Part shown: one piece after another, positions 1 to 10,239 of the stretch | Layout of the letters: each line of letters starts with the position of its first letter | How positions within the stretch are numbered: the stretch's first letter is position 1 | From: JAAYHG01 sp012735455 | GTDB lineage: Bacteria > Bacillota > DTU030 > DUMP01 | NCBI GenBank assembly: GCA_050951365.1 | Contig: JBMNIX010000014.1 | Location: 1 to 64,000, forward strand | Length of the DNA: 64,000 nucleotides | Direction: 5' to 3' | Program-made: the position numbers and the translations under genes | Notes under the pieces: generated by a model | Databases searched by the model: none | What the model was told of the DNA's origin: nothing | What the model saw: only the letters and a program-made list of their open reading frames with translations

Positions 1-744
1 CTACTCGCACCAGAAGGGGCCACAGATCATCGCGCAGCTCACGCGGCTCGTCCAAACCCGCCGCGATGTCGGCCCAAACAGGTTCGGACCCACTGAGGAT
101 GCTTCGCCGATGCGCTTCCCTTTCCGCTGGCTGAGAGGGGCGTAAGATCACGGAAATCCGCACGCCACAGGTGGGTAGTCACCTCCACCAGGTGACCGAC
201 CTCCTGTTCCATACGGGCCAGGCCATCTCGTACAGCCACCGCCGTTTCCTGACCCGCCGCGAGGAGACGCAGCACACTCCGGCGGAACGTTTTTTCTTCC
301 ACCGCCGCCCTGGACAGGAGTTGTTCCCTGGCCGCAGCCACCCACCCTTCCAGCCAGGAAGCGGCCTCTTCAGGGCCAATGTTCGGGCTGACAGTCGCCA
401 ACGTTTCCAGTGCCTTGGCCCAGGCCTGCGTCCGCCGCAGACACTGCGGCGGCGTCGGGCCGGAAGAGGTAGGCGGGCAGTTGGTCGGGTGTCAGCGTGC
501 GCAGCAGGTGCCGGCAGAAAGCTTCCCAAAACCGGTCGGCCGCCGGGGCATGCGCTTCGCCCACCCGGCCCTCGCGCGGCACCTGCCGGGCCGCCGCCGT
601 CAGGACCTCTGCCGCCGCTTGCCTATCCAGCAAACCCCGGGTACAAAGGTCGTAGGCGCACCGTATCGCCTCCCACACGCCGGCAGAGGCCAGATTGAGA
701 CCCAGCCCCGCCACCCACTCCATGAGTGCACCCACACTGCTCAC
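1..744 (-). pseudogene. Unrecognised gene, 3' end outside window, two frameshifts
   Basis: Three overlapping reading frames read as one helical, Ala/Leu/Arg-rich protein that continues past position 1. The first piece starts near 735-744 (GTG codons just after AGGAGGAGG). It changes frame near 446, where the next frame continues as a helix beginning CLRRTQAWAKALETL. It changes again near 135, after which the frame ends with WADIAAGLDEPRELRDDL at the window edge. No family, membrane segment or signal peptide is recognisable. One-base changes would restore a single frame, so this is either a decayed gene or an error-bearing assembly of an intact one. The neighbours are also broken accessory genes. 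Confidence 0.45.
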
Positions 745-818
745 CTCCTCCTGGTGAAGAAGGCTGTCCGCCGTACCTTACCGCCAGTATCATCTATAGC
801 AGTAGCCTGCTCCGCCTC

Positions 819-1040
819 CTACTTGAGGTAGCGCCCGTAAATGTCAGCCATCTCCGCTAGCACTCTCTCCAAGGAGTAGTCCTGGATCTTCTCCCGGCCA
901 GCTGCACCCATAGAGGCTCGTAGCCCCGGATCCAAAGCAAGCCTTTCCAGGGCCGCGGCCAGACCAGGCATGTCGCCCTGGCGCGACAACTTTGACTCCC
1001 GAAAACGCATATGCCATAACGTAGGTTGCCATGGTCTTTA
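819..1040 (-). pseudogene. C-terminal remnant of a family-4 glycosyltransferase
   Basis: The last 60 or so residues look like the tail of a GT4 enzyme: a PGDMPGLAAALERLALDP segment followed by an SLERVLAEMADIYGRYL helix. This matches the 'PP-G-D-x-x-x-LA-A-I' end of the nucleotide-sugar-binding domain. The upstream frame reads GVKVVAPG and is offset by one base at the GGG run near 976-978. No acceptor-binding N-terminal half can be found before the DUF262 gene begins. It is probably a dead fragment of a polysaccharide gene left beside the large exopolysaccharide operon. Confidence 0.5.
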
Positions 1041-1155
1041 ACCATAATCGCGCGGCACTTCTCCCAGCTGCGGCAGAATTCAGCAATGCGCACGCCTAAG
1101 CTATGGTAATATAGGGCAGTTCCTGCCTGGCACTTGGATCCTCTGCCTCCCTCTA

Positions 1156-3107
1156 TCAAACGGCTTGTGCTTCTATCCTACCGTCCAGCAGCGTCTCTAG
1201 ATAGGCCCGCAGACCTTCCACCTTCGTAAAAAAGCGGTAGCCGGCCTGGTTCAGAGCGTTGATCTGGTCCTGATCCGCTTGTAAGACAAGAGCTACCGGT
1301 TGACTATAACCTTCCTGCACGCCGGCAGGCCAAGCCAAATCTACCACAGTAAGAATCTCCCCGGTTGGACTGCCCACTTCAAAATCAACCTCGGGCTGTG
1401 GTAAGCCGTTTGACTTCACCCACTCCAACAAGGCCTGAATCTCCTGGTCTACGGAGGGCACGGACGCAGCCGCTGCAGGAAGGGACATTGAGTAATCTAC
1501 CGCCACTGGAGCCGTAACGGCTCCGCTCAAGAGCTCATCCAGGAAATGGTTGGCCGCCGCGGCCAGCAAGCGCCGCCGCTCGGCCAGAAACTCGCGGTAG
1601 TTTTCTAGTTTCCACAGGGCCGGATCTTGGGGCACCCACTGAGAGGCCAACGCCCCAGGGTACCTGGCCTCTACTTCCCCCAAGTACACTTCGGGATTAC
1701 TATTGCTGATGGCCAGGTTCGCTTCTTGGGTCAAGAAGCAGAAGTTGGCAATGGCATTTACCTCCGCCTTCTGGTAACCATGGTCGTAAAGGAGGGCCCG
1801 AGGGAAGATGTGATGCATTCTGCAGGGCGCTCAGCTTGCCCAGCATGTTGGCCGAAAGAGGCACACCGCTGCTCCAGTCCAGAGCACCGCATACCCTGGT
1901 CAACAGGTAGAGCATGGGATAAAACCTGGCTCCCCGGCTCCAACCGGCAAAGTCCTCTGGGCGTATTACCAGGCTGCCCCTGGAAAGCCGCAGCTGCTCG
2001 ATCAACCGGTCTAGGGCCCCATCTATCGGCTCCAGTACCCTCAGGTCCTGGTTCAAGACACTTTCGGTGGAACCTGCGAACCGGCCCCAAAGAAAGCTGT
2101 GTACATACCAGTACAATAGGCGGTCCCTTTCTCGGGCGTCCCGGAGCTTGCCGCCGCGAAGGACTAGGTACCTGGTCATTACTGGGAAAGCATACCGGCC
2201 GCCCAGGACCCGGTCGTGATCCAAGCCCAAACGGCCCGAAATCATGTTCAGCAGGTAATTAACAGCATTCTGCGCCTTAGAAAGCCCAGCTTGAAACTCA
2301 TTCGCATCCACACCCTTCAAGGCGTCAAACAGAGCCTCACCGGTGAGGATCGTGTTAACATTGCGCAGCAGCCAGTCCAGCTTGAAGTGAAAACCGGCCT
2401 GTTCCCACTTGGCGAGCACGTCTTTCATGGTCCGCCTGGCCTCGGGCCATTCAGCACAGATTTTTGCCAAAGCCAAATCGCCTGTGGAAAGCTTAGTGCC
2501 ACCGCTGTTGACGCGGTTGAAGATGTCCACCACAACATCAACTGTTTTATCTTCACCCGTCACTTCTTCCACGTGCAGGTCGATATCCTTGATCCCTTCT
2601 ATAGCAGTGATGCGTTGAATATACGTATCCATCCCGGCCGCCAGCTCCGGGATCGCGTACAGCCGCCCGATAAACTTACCCACACCGGTTTGCATCAATT
2701 CCGTTACATTAACCCAGAGGGGGTTTCCCTTCATTTTTGATGGCATGTAGAACTCGAAGATCTCATCCTGCAGGTGAAAATAGAGACCTGTAAAAGCCTG
2801 GGTGTTGCCATCGAAAAACTGGGGTGGCTTACCCCGAATGATCCCGTACAGGGAAGTAATCCGCTGCTGGCCGTCTAGTAAAAGTTTGACCACCCCTGGA
2901 GCCAGGGTATTAGCACCCCTGGCTGCGGCGCTTTCCGACTTGGTTACCCACACCAAGAGGCTGCCGATGGGGATACCGGCGGTAAAGGGACTGCATCAGG
3001 CTACGGACCTGGTCGCGGCTCCATACATACCCCCGTTGGAACTCGGGCAGGGCCATACTCCCTAGGTCGATCAGGTCAAGGATGGTAGCAATTTTCATGG
3101 GCTTCAT
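1156..3107 (-). pseudogene. DUF262/DUF1524 (GmrSD-like) protein, two frameshifts
   Basis: Three frames join into one protein of about 650 residues. The N-terminal piece (start ATG at 3107 behind AGAGGTG) contains the DUF262 signature ALPEFQRGYVWSRDQ. The middle piece (about 2970 to 1825) carries LLLDGQQRITSLYGI, typical of DUF262. The last piece (1818 to 1156) opens with HHIFPRALLYDHGY, the His-rich motif of the DUF1524 nuclease domain. This order is that of GmrSD-type restriction proteins, which cut modified phage DNA. The first frame change sits in a CCCC run (2969-2972), where one C fewer gives YPIGSLLVWVT. The second lies near 1818. The C-terminal 150 residues after DUF1524 are not recognised. 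Defence function is inferred from family only; as read, the gene is broken. Confidence 0.7.
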
Positions 3108-3253
3108 CACCTCTTGAAGCACAGGGCTAGTTTCACGGCAAGTCGAACAGGAACCGCACAATACGGCACTCTCACGCACCTTTGTGCGCACCGCCGCTGC
3201 CGCCCTGCAGGGATCCTAGGGGAACCACAGATGGCTTGCACCCATCCGCAGGT

Positions 3254-4010
3254 CTAGCTGGTCTGCAGTATCCGGTTGCAGGTGGAGATCACGCTATTCG
3301 ATGGGGCTGGTTGAACAGCATTCTTCACAGCGGTTGCTTCTGTACCGCCCCGCAGATCCCAATAAGTATATACGGTCACGTCCTGTACTGGTAGGGGACG
3401 GATACTCAGCTGCTCACTGAGGGTACGAAACACCCCCACTTCGCCCTGCATATTGTTTGGGGGGCCAAAAGTTAAGAAGACTAGTTCATGTTGGGCTGGG
3501 TTCCAGAGCAACGGACTGCTTACAGCAAGATTCCTCTTGTGGCCCAACGCAGTAATCCCGGGGATATTTCTATCTCGTAGGGCAGATAATGCAGCGAACC
3601 TAAGGGGTCCTTAAACCTGCGTGACGCTATATCCTCAATGTGCCCCAGAAAGCTCAGCACCAGTTGATTCGCATGCTGGTTCGCCCGATAGTCGGAGACA
3701 GGTGCCATAGTACCCTTTGCATAAGCATCTTTAAGTACCTTTAAGCAGTCACGGACCGCCATGCCAAAGGCCAAGCGTTGCCGGTCTGTTCTAGCCTGGC
3801 TATAGCCAAAGTGTGCCTGGTAGAATTTGTACAGAGAATTAAGCCGCACTGCTCTGCGCACCTCCCTGTTAAAAAAAGAAGCCCGCTCAGCGTTCCTGGT
3901 GCTCAAAACCTCCGCAAGTACTTCTGCCAGCCTGTCACCCAACACTTTGGAGCTGAAGTAGCGCTCTCCACACAGACAACCATTGGCCTCAAATTGCTGC
4001 CTTGGGGTTA
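3254..4010 (-). pseudogene. Unknown protein, frameshifted, start unclear
   Basis: Two frames join near the GGG run at about 3558; adding one G gives SPGITALGHKRNLAVSSP and one continuous protein of roughly 235-250 residues. The open frame runs upstream to about 4010 and includes CLCGERYFSS, a possible zinc-binding CxC, but no in-frame start with a ribosome binding site is visible. A mostly helical first half is followed by a beta-rich second half (LVFLTFGPP, DVTVYTYWDLRGG). I do not recognise the family. Its place beside the DUF262/DUF1524 gene suggests accessory or defence cargo, but nothing in the sequence proves that. Confidence 0.4.
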
Positions 4011-4019
4011 CTGAACACC

Positions 4020-5139
4020 TTAGTTGTGGTAGAATCCCATGGCTTGCATGAGGGTCTCATTTACCTTTCGCACATCATATTTCTCTTCGGCTATTTTGCG
4101 GCTGTTCATCCCAAAGTCTCGTATAAGCTCCGGCTTAAGGATGAATCTTTCCATAGCCTTTTCTAAAGCAGTGGCATCCTTAACTGGAACTAGAAAACCG
4201 TTTACCCCCTCCTGTACCGTTTCTCTACAGCCCGGCGCATCTGTAGTGATTATCGGACGACCAATACTCATGGCTTCCAGTACCGATCGAGGTGTTCCTT
4301 CACGGTAAGACGGCAAAACGTACACGCTGGAACTAGCCAAGTGAGGTCTAACATCTGTAGTTGCGCCCAAATACTTGATTACGCCTTCTGCTTCCCATTG
4401 TTCAATGTCTTTGCGACCAATAGCTTCGGGGTTGCTGTCAAAGGGACCGAGTAACTTGAAAGAGACCCGCGGGGTACCGCTTTCTTAGATTCCGGGCAGC
4501 TTCTACATACTCACCTATACCCTTGCTCCAGATCAGCCTGGCCATGAGCAGGAAAGACAAGGGGTCGGTAGGCGCAGGACTGTATGCAAAGTGAGATACA
4601 TCTACTCCGGAGCCGTTGATAATCACCTGTTTCTGTTTTGAAGATACCAGATTTAAGTCCTTGAACAGGTTCAGATCGTCTGGATTCTGGAAAAACACTA
4701 CCTTGTTCTTACCAAGCGCTGCCTTGTATAAGGGATACACCAACCTGAAAAGCATTCTTTGCTTGGCACCTGCGCCAGTAAATACATAGCCCAAACCGGT
4801 AATCATGGAATATATGTTTGGTACGCCGGCCAGCCATGCCGCCAATGAACCGTAGATCACGGGCTTAATTGCATAGGAGAGCACAGCGTCTGGCTTGATT
4901 TCCCGTAGCACCTTAACTAGCGACAACATAGTACCAGTATCTTTTACTGGGTTAGTTCCCGTCCGCTGCAGAGGTATTTGCCTATACTCAGCCCCGATAG
5001 CTGCCAGCCTAGACTCAAAACCTTCTTCCGGACCCAGAGCCGTTACCTGGTACCCGGCCGCCGCTAGGGATTTAATAAGTTCGCCTCTAAAGTTAACCAG
5101 CGACGGGGCGTAGTGTGAGACGATAATTATTCTAGTCAA
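4020..5139 (-). pseudogene. GT4 glycosyltransferase (PglA/CapM-like), one frameshift
   Basis: This is the last gene of the exopolysaccharide operon. It starts at a TTG behind AAAGGAGTT. The N-terminal domain begins IIIVSHYAPSLVNFRGEL and keeps SMITGLGYVF, typical of GT4 enzymes that add a sugar to an undecaprenyl-linked acceptor. The C-terminal domain keeps the E-x7-E signature in SYREGTPRSVLEAMS and a DAPGCRETV loop. The two parts are offset by one base at a CCCC run (4471-4474 on the plus strand); removing one base gives RYPRVSFKLLGPFDSNP and restores about 372 residues. Either the operon lacks this last transferase or the base is a sequencing error. The sugar is unknown, but the adjacent dehydrogenase and epimerase suggest an N-acetylhexosaminuronate. 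Confidence 0.8.
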
Positions 5140-5165
5140 TGTAAATTAACTCCTTTGGCCGCCCG

Positions 5166-6452
5166 TTACAATCGCCACAGGGTTACATTGGCAGGGCATT
5201 CGTCTTTAGCTAGCACGCTTTTGACGTCTACTACCACCCCTCCCCAGTCCTGAAGCAGTTTACCAATCAAGCCCCAGCCTTGACGGCAATAAGCCAGGTG
5301 TGGTACGGCCAGCACCACCGCGGCCGCCGGCTGAAGCTCAGTTTCAGGTACCAATTTGAGCCCGTATTCCTTCTGCACTTGACCGGGATCCGCCATTACA
5401 TCGGCAACCTGTAGCTTAACGCCGAAATCTTTTAATTCGGAGATTATATCTACCACACGAGAGTTGCGGATGTCGGAAACGTTCTCCTTAAAGGTAATCC
5501 CCAAGACTGTTACCAGTGAACCCTGAATTGGAATACCCCTCAGGATCATTTGTTTAATTAATGAGGTAGCGATATAACTGCCCATATTATCGTTTATGCG
5601 GCGGCCAGCCAGGATCACCTCTGGGTGGTAGCCTACGCTCTGGGCTTTGTAGGTGAGATAGTACGGATCAACGCCGATGCAGTGCCCGCCCACTAGGCCA
5701 GGGGTAAAGGGCAGGAAGTTCCACTTAGTAGCCGCGGCGGTCAGAACCTCGCGTGTATCCAACCCCAGCCTATTAAAGATGATCGCCAGCTCATTCATTA
5801 AGGCAATGTTTAGGTCTCGCTGGGTGTTCTCGATGACTTTGGCCGCTTCTGCCACCCGGATGGACGAGGCTTCATACACTCCAGCCTCGACAACCTGACC
5901 ATAGGTTTCAGCGATAATCTTCAGGGCATGCTCATTCTGGGCCGAAACTACTTTGACGATGTTCTTCAACGTATGTTCCTTGTCGCCTGGGTTAATGCGC
6001 TCCGGAGAGTAACCTACATAAAAATCCTTCCCGGCTTGTAGTTCAGAACAGCGCTCCAGAACGGGAATGCATTCCTCCTCAGTAGCCCCTGGGTAAACGG
6101 TGGATTCGTAAACCACGATGCTGCCCGGCTGCAGGTGCCGGCCGACTATTTCTGAAGCCTTGATTAGCAGAGTCAAATCTGGCTGATGTACCCGGTTTAC
6201 CGGAGTAGGTACGGCCACTATGATAAAGTCGCACTCCGCCAGCTTCTGTGGATCTGTAGTATACAGAACGTTCTTCCCCTGTAGCTCTTCCTGAGAAAAT
6301 TCGCCAGTGTAATCGACCCCCCGCTTCAAGGTCGCAATCCGCTGTTCGGAAATATCGAACCCCACTACGGGTTGTTTTTCACCAAACGCCAGTGCCAAGG
6401 GGAGGCCGACATAACCCAATCCTACTACTGCGATCTTCCTCAAGCTGTTCAC
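5166..6452 (-). CDS. UDP-N-acetylhexosamine 6-dehydrogenase (TviB/WbpO type)
   Basis: This is an NAD-dependent nucleotide-sugar dehydrogenase of 428 residues. The Rossmann motif GLGYVG is at 11-16, and the catalytic cysteine (about Cys258) lies in GGHCIGVDPYY. GGHCIGVDPYYL is characteristic of the UDP-GlcNAc/UDP-GalNAc/ManNAc branch rather than the UDP-glucose branch (compare GWGGSCFPKD in the enzyme at 16754). It should oxidise C6 of a UDP-N-acetylhexosamine to the uronic acid in two NAD-dependent steps in the cytoplasm. The GTG start overlaps the stop of the upstream epimerase by four bases (GTGA). Dehydrogenase plus epimerase is the TviB-TviC arrangement that gives UDP-GalNAcA. The exact substrate cannot be fixed from sequence. 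Confidence 0.88.
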   Translation of the reverse strand: MNSLRKIAVVGLGYVGLPLALAFGEKQPVVGFDISEQRIATLKRGVDYTGEFSQEELQGKNVLYTTDPQKLAECDFIIVAVPTPVNRVHQPDLTLLIKASEIVGRHLQPGSIVVYESTVYPGATEEECIPVLERCSELQAGKDFYVGYSPERINPGDKEHTLKNIVKVVSAQNEHALKIIAETYGQVVEAGVYEASSIRVAEAAKVIENTQRDLNIALMNELAIIFNRLGLDTREVLTAAATKWNFLPFTPGLVGGHCIGVDPYYLTYKAQSVGYHPEVILAGRRINDNMGSYIATSLIKQMILRGIPIQGSLVTVLGITFKENVSDIRNSRVVDIISELKDFGVKLQVADVMADPGQVQKEYGLKLVPETELQPAAAVVLAVPHLAYCRQGWGLIGKLLQDWGGVVVDVKSVLAKDECPANVTLWRL

Positions 6453-7501
6453 TCCACCCTGTAATAATCTTTATACCAGGCCACGAACTTCGCGATTCCT
6501 GCTTCAATTGACGTGGTCGGCCGAAAGCCTACCGCCTCAAACAGGTCTTGAATATCAGCGTACGTTTCCGGAACATCGCCAGCCTGCAACGGCAGGTATT
6601 CCTTTTGAGCTTTCTTACCCAGAGCTGCTTCCAGGGCAGCAATGAATCTGTTGAGCTCCACAGGCTGGTTATTGCCGATATTGTATAGGCGATAAGGGGC
6701 CGCGCTTGTAGCCGGATCCGGGTTGGCCGGATCCCAGCTGGGGTCAGGCCTGGGCTTCTGATGTAGCAAGCGAACTAAGCCTTCAACAACATCGTCAATG
6801 TAGGTAAAATCTCGTTTCATATGTCCATAATTGAACACCTTGATGGGTTTTCCTGCAAGAATGGCCTTGGTGAATATAAATAGGGCCATATCCGGCCGGC
6901 CCCAGGGCCCATAGACGGTAAAGAAACGAAGGCCGGTGGTCGGCAGCCCGTACAAATGGCTGTAAGTGTGCGCCATTAACTCGTTGGCCTTCTTGGTAGC
7001 CGCGTAGAGGCTCAGCGGGTGATCAACGTTATCATGCACGGAAAACGGCATCTTGGTGTTAGCCCCATAGACCGAGCTCGAGGATGCATAAATCAAATGC
7101 TCCACTTTGTGCTTTCGGCAACTTTCCAAGATGTTCATAAACCCTACAATATTAGAATCTATGTAAGCGTGAGGGTTACTTAAACTGTACCGTACACCTG
7201 CCTGGGCAGCCAAGTTAATAACAATTGTGGGTTTATAGTCAGAAAAGGTGTCCTCAATCGCTTCCCGATCTTCCAGAGAAGCCAGAACAAACGAAAAGTC
7301 TTCGAACTTCTCCAATTGCTCCAGCCTAGCCTTTTTCAGCCCAACGTCATAGTAGTCATTCAGGTTATCAATCCCTACAACATCAAGCCCTGCTGACAGC
7401 AACCTCTTGGCAGCATGAAAACCAATGAAGCCGGCACAGCCAGTAAGCAAGATAGGATCTCTAGGCAACTCATGTGAAAAACTTCCTATGCTGCTGACCA
7501 T
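6449..7501 (-). CDS. NAD-dependent nucleotide-sugar 4-epimerase (GalE/CapI-like)
   Basis: This 350-residue extended short-chain dehydrogenase has a glycine motif GCAGFIG at 21-27 and catalytic Tyr166/Lys170 in YAATKK, with the SSSSVYG strand before it. RDFTYIDDVVEGLVRLL and YNIGNN are typical of UDP-glucuronate or UDP-GlcNAc(A) 4-epimerases. With the partner dehydrogenase it would interconvert gluco and galacto forms of an N-acetylhexosaminuronate. The N-terminus is about 15 residues longer than usual and the ribosome binding site is weak, so the start is uncertain. A 97-base gap separates it from the upstream glycosyltransferase. Confidence 0.85.
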   Translation of the reverse strand: MVSSIGSFSHELPRDPILLTGCAGFIGFHAAKRLLSAGLDVVGIDNLNDYYDVGLKKARLEQLEKFEDFSFVLASLEDREAIEDTFSDYKPTIVINLAAQAGVRYSLSNPHAYIDSNIVGFMNILESCRKHKVEHLIYASSSSVYGANTKMPFSVHDNVDHPLSLYAATKKANELMAHTYSHLYGLPTTGLRFFTVYGPWGRPDMALFIFTKAILAGKPIKVFNYGHMKRDFTYIDDVVEGLVRLLHQKPRPDPSWDPANPDPATSAAPYRLYNIGNNQPVELNRFIAALEAALGKKAQKEYLPLQAGDVPETYADIQDLFEAVGFRPTTSIEAGIAKFVAWYKDYYRVE

Positions 7502-7598
7502 TCTCGTGACGCTCCCATCGCTTATTACTCCTAGTTCCTACTTTCAATCATTTGGCAGTGCGAAACGACCAACTCTCAAGGTTACGATGGCCGAAATA

Positions 7599-8750
7599 TC
7601 ACGACCGTATGGTGTTAGGAATATTTTCTTGACCCCAGCCCTTCTTCAATAATAGTTCCAGGTAGAGTTTCTCCCACTGATCTACTACTCTTTCAAGACT
7701 ATAATTAGCTTCTATGTGTGCACGACCAGCCTGCCCCATCCGCGTCCGTTCACTTTCGGAGAGGCCTATCATTTTCGCCATTGCTGCTGCTAGAGCTTCA
7801 ACATCACGCGGGGGGCTCATGTAACCAGTAACGCCTTCTTGAACAAGTTCCGGCACGCCGCCCACGCTAGTAGCTACGACAGGTTTAGCAGCGGCCATAG
7901 CCTCCATCACCACGTTTGGCAATCCTTCCCAGGCGGAGGAAAGAACGAACCCATCAGCGGCGTTCAGAAGCAACGGGATATCCCGACGCAAGCCCAAGAA
8001 AACAACACGGTCGGAAATACCTAGATCTACGGCCAGCCGCTGCAGGTTTTCCAGCAAAGGCCCCTGTCCCGCCACCCGCAACTGAGCTTGGTGACCACCC
8101 TGCTTAAGAATCTTAAATGCCCGTAACAGGGTGATGTAATCCTTCTGTTCTTCCAGTCGGCCCACCGCCAACCACAGGAACTCATCTTCTGCTAGGCCCA
8201 GTTGCTGACGTAGACCTGCTCGCTTTAACCCGTCAACTGCAAACTTATCCAACTTGAGACCATTGGGAATAACACGAATCCTATCCCTCGGAACTACTCC
8301 TCGCTTTACCAGACTATCAGCGGCCAGCCTTGAGTTGGTAGTGGTTATATCCCCCATCCAGTCCGTTAATCGTAGCAGCTTGTCACGGTGTGGTCCTCCG
8401 AAGTTCTCGTTTCGGATAGACGACACATTGGCAGGGACCCGCGCATAACGTCCAGCAATACGCCCCAGCAAATTAGCGTGAAACATAAAACTGGTTAGAA
8501 TGTGTGGCTTCCACTGGCGAAGTATCTTAACTAGCCTAAGGACGGCCCGCGGGTCTGGTACGCCGCGGCGCATGTTAAGGGTGGCTAGCGGAATGCGCGC
8601 TTCTCCTAGTTCCTCTGTAAAGGCCTGGGGCGGGAGCATAGAAATGACGCCAACTTGCCACCCGCGGCCTTTGAGAGCAACAGCCAAACGGACAAGCTGC
8701 GTCTCAGCGCCACCGTAATTAAGACCTGTGATTAAAAATGTTGTCAGCAA
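7599..8750 (-). CDS. GT4 family glycosyltransferase
   Basis: This enzyme of about 383 residues has GT-B features: an N-terminal GLNYGGAETQLVRLA glycine loop, the nucleotide-binding AVGRLEEQKDYITLL segment, and the E-x7-E motif in SSAWEGLPNVVMEAMAA. It should transfer a sugar from a UDP- or GDP-donor to the lipid-linked repeat unit at the inner face of the membrane. I chose a TTG start at 8750 behind AAAGGCGG; it still overlaps the upstream polymerase gene by about 30 bases, which suggests coupled translation. The donor and linkage are not predictable. Confidence 0.85.
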   Translation of the reverse strand: MLTTFLITGLNYGGAETQLVRLAVALKGRGWQVGVISMLPPQAFTEELGEARIPLATLNMRRGVPDPRAVLRLVKILRQWKPHILTSFMFHANLLGRIAGRYARVPANVSSIRNENFGGPHRDKLLRLTDWMGDITTTNSRLAADSLVKRGVVPRDRIRVIPNGLKLDKFAVDGLKRAGLRQQLGLAEDEFLWLAVGRLEEQKDYITLLRAFKILKQGGHQAQLRVAGQGPLLENLQRLAVDLGISDRVVFLGLRRDIPLLLNAADGFVLSSAWEGLPNVVMEAMAAAKPVVATSVGGVPELVQEGVTGYMSPPRDVEALAAAMAKMIGLSESERTRMGQAGRAHIEANYSLERVVDQWEKLYLELLLKKGWGQENIPNTIRS

Positions 8751-10239
8751 AAGAATACCGCCTTTCGCGCTGGCAACCCAATAAGACCCCAATGAGTGTC
8801 CACAAGGGGACGATCAGTTGCGGTTGAAGCATAGGTGAGAGGGTTAAACCGCTACCAGCCATAATGCCGGACCACCCAAGTACGGTCAACCCGGCAGCCC
8901 CTTCAAGCGGTACCGTCGCCCGCCGGTAGCTACGCCAGCCCATAACCGTCGCGCCGTAGAGAAAACCTAGCCAGGTCAACGTAAAGAGAGGCGTACCCTG
9001 AACAGCGGTTGTCACATAGAAGCTGTCGACCGCGCTACCCGTAGCGTAACTCGTAGGCACCCAGGTGCCAAATGGATATCTTGTAATGTAAATGCGCCAC
9101 AGATCGCTCCACATATCAACCCGACCAACGGCATTAGGGTCCGCACCGACGCCTTCGGAAAAGACTTGGATAAACCTGAAAAACCGTTCTTGGAGAATAG
9201 TGGGAATAATGGGGCTCACCACTACAAAAGTGATAAAGGTAGCCATTACTAAAGGAACACCAACCCTTAATATGCGGCTCATTAGCCTTGGTGATAAAAG
9301 AGCAGCACAGATTATCATTGCCATGGAGACGCCCAATCCCAACAACGCCGAACGTGATGCGGAAAAAAACAACGCGAAGCCACCACACATCAAGATAGTC
9401 CACGCCAATACTGCACGCCTGGGCGCGGCCTTGACAACAATGATGGCCAGAGCAACGATCAACGTAAATGCACCGTAGAGGCCATACGAATTGGGGTTGA
9501 CAAGAAGGCCAGTTAGACGAGGGTAGTAAAACCAACTGTCAACGTTATGCTTACTGAATAGATCGTCCAACACCACCCACGTGCGGCTTAACCACCCCAC
9601 TGAGTAGCCTAGTTGAACAATACCGTAAATGGTGTGAGCGAAAGCTGCGGTAGCCACCGTGGCAGTTATTCCTTGTAAGACACGTTCCGGACCATAGGAG
9701 CGGACCATACTATACGCAAGAGTAGCGAAACTTGCCCACTGGAGCTGCCGCAAACCCGGTATGGCATAACTAACAGGCCAACCGCCGAGGAGAACGCCAG
9801 CGACGGGGAGCCCGGTAGCCAGAATTACAAAGGGCAGCATGGTCAACAGAGGCACGAGCTGTCTGCCCACAGGGATACGAAGCCTCAATTTATTTTGAGG
9901 TATAAAACCCCGTGCGCCCCAAACAACAAGCATTGTTATCCACAATACGTCACCAAGGGCTATGGCGCCGCGGTTCCCCGGTCCTTCAACTTCAATCCCT
10001 CCCAGTTTGAGCCGGGCGTAGACGACGAGGAATACGAGAAGCAGGACGTTGAATGACCATAAAGGGCGCTTTAGACATACCACCAGCCAAGCAATACCAA
10101 CCAGTCCGGCACCTATCGCAAGGCCAACACGGGAGTCAATGAGCCAAATGGTGGTGGTGACCAGCGCCATTAGCAACAAAACGCTAATTGCAAGCTCATT
10201 TTGCGCAATGGCAGCTGACCTCTCGCGTTCATCTGCCAT
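8719..10239 (-). CDS. O-antigen ligase/polymerase-like membrane protein (Wzy)
   Basis: This hydrophobic protein of about 506 residues has roughly twelve predicted membrane segments and a long extracytoplasmic loop before RFFRFIQVFSEG. The segment TGLLVNPNSYGLYGAFTLIVA and FFSASRSALLGLG match the Wzy_C/O-antigen ligase superfamily (N-P-N and SxSR motifs). In a Wzx/Wzy pathway it would join repeat units on the outer membrane face. The ATG at 10239 sits behind GGGAGG, so the longer frame upstream is not needed. It lies between two glycosyltransferases and overlaps both. An O-antigen-ligase role in the strict sense is unlikely in a Firmicute; polymerase is the better guess. Confidence 0.78.
   Translation of the reverse strand: MADERERSAAIAQNELAISVLLLMALVTTTIWLIDSRVGLAIGAGLVGIAWLVVCLKRPLWSFNVLLLVFLVVYARLKLGGIEVEGPGNRGAIALGDVLWITMLVVWGARGFIPQNKLRLRIPVGRQLVPLLTMLPFVILATGLPVAGVLLGGWPVSYAIPGLRQLQWASFATLAYSMVRSYGPERVLQGITATVATAAFAHTIYGIVQLGYSVGWLSRTWVVLDDLFSKHNVDSWFYYPRLTGLLVNPNSYGLYGAFTLIVALAIIVVKAAPRRAVLAWTILMCGGFALFFSASRSALLGLGVSMAMIICAALLSPRLMSRILRVGVPLVMATFITFVVVSPIIPTILQERFFRFIQVFSEGVGADPNAVGRVDMWSDLWRIYITRYPFGTWVPTSYATGSAVDSFYVTTAVQGTPLFTLTWLGFLYGATVMGWRSYRRATVPLEGAAGLTVLGWSGIMAGSGLTLSPMLQPQLIVPLWTLIGVLLGCQRERRYSFADNIFNHRS

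Noticed and set aside
171..831. Plus-strand frames over the first kilobase
   Set aside because: They have Pro/Arg-rich composition typical of antisense shadows of GC-rich coding sequence and no ribosome binding sites.
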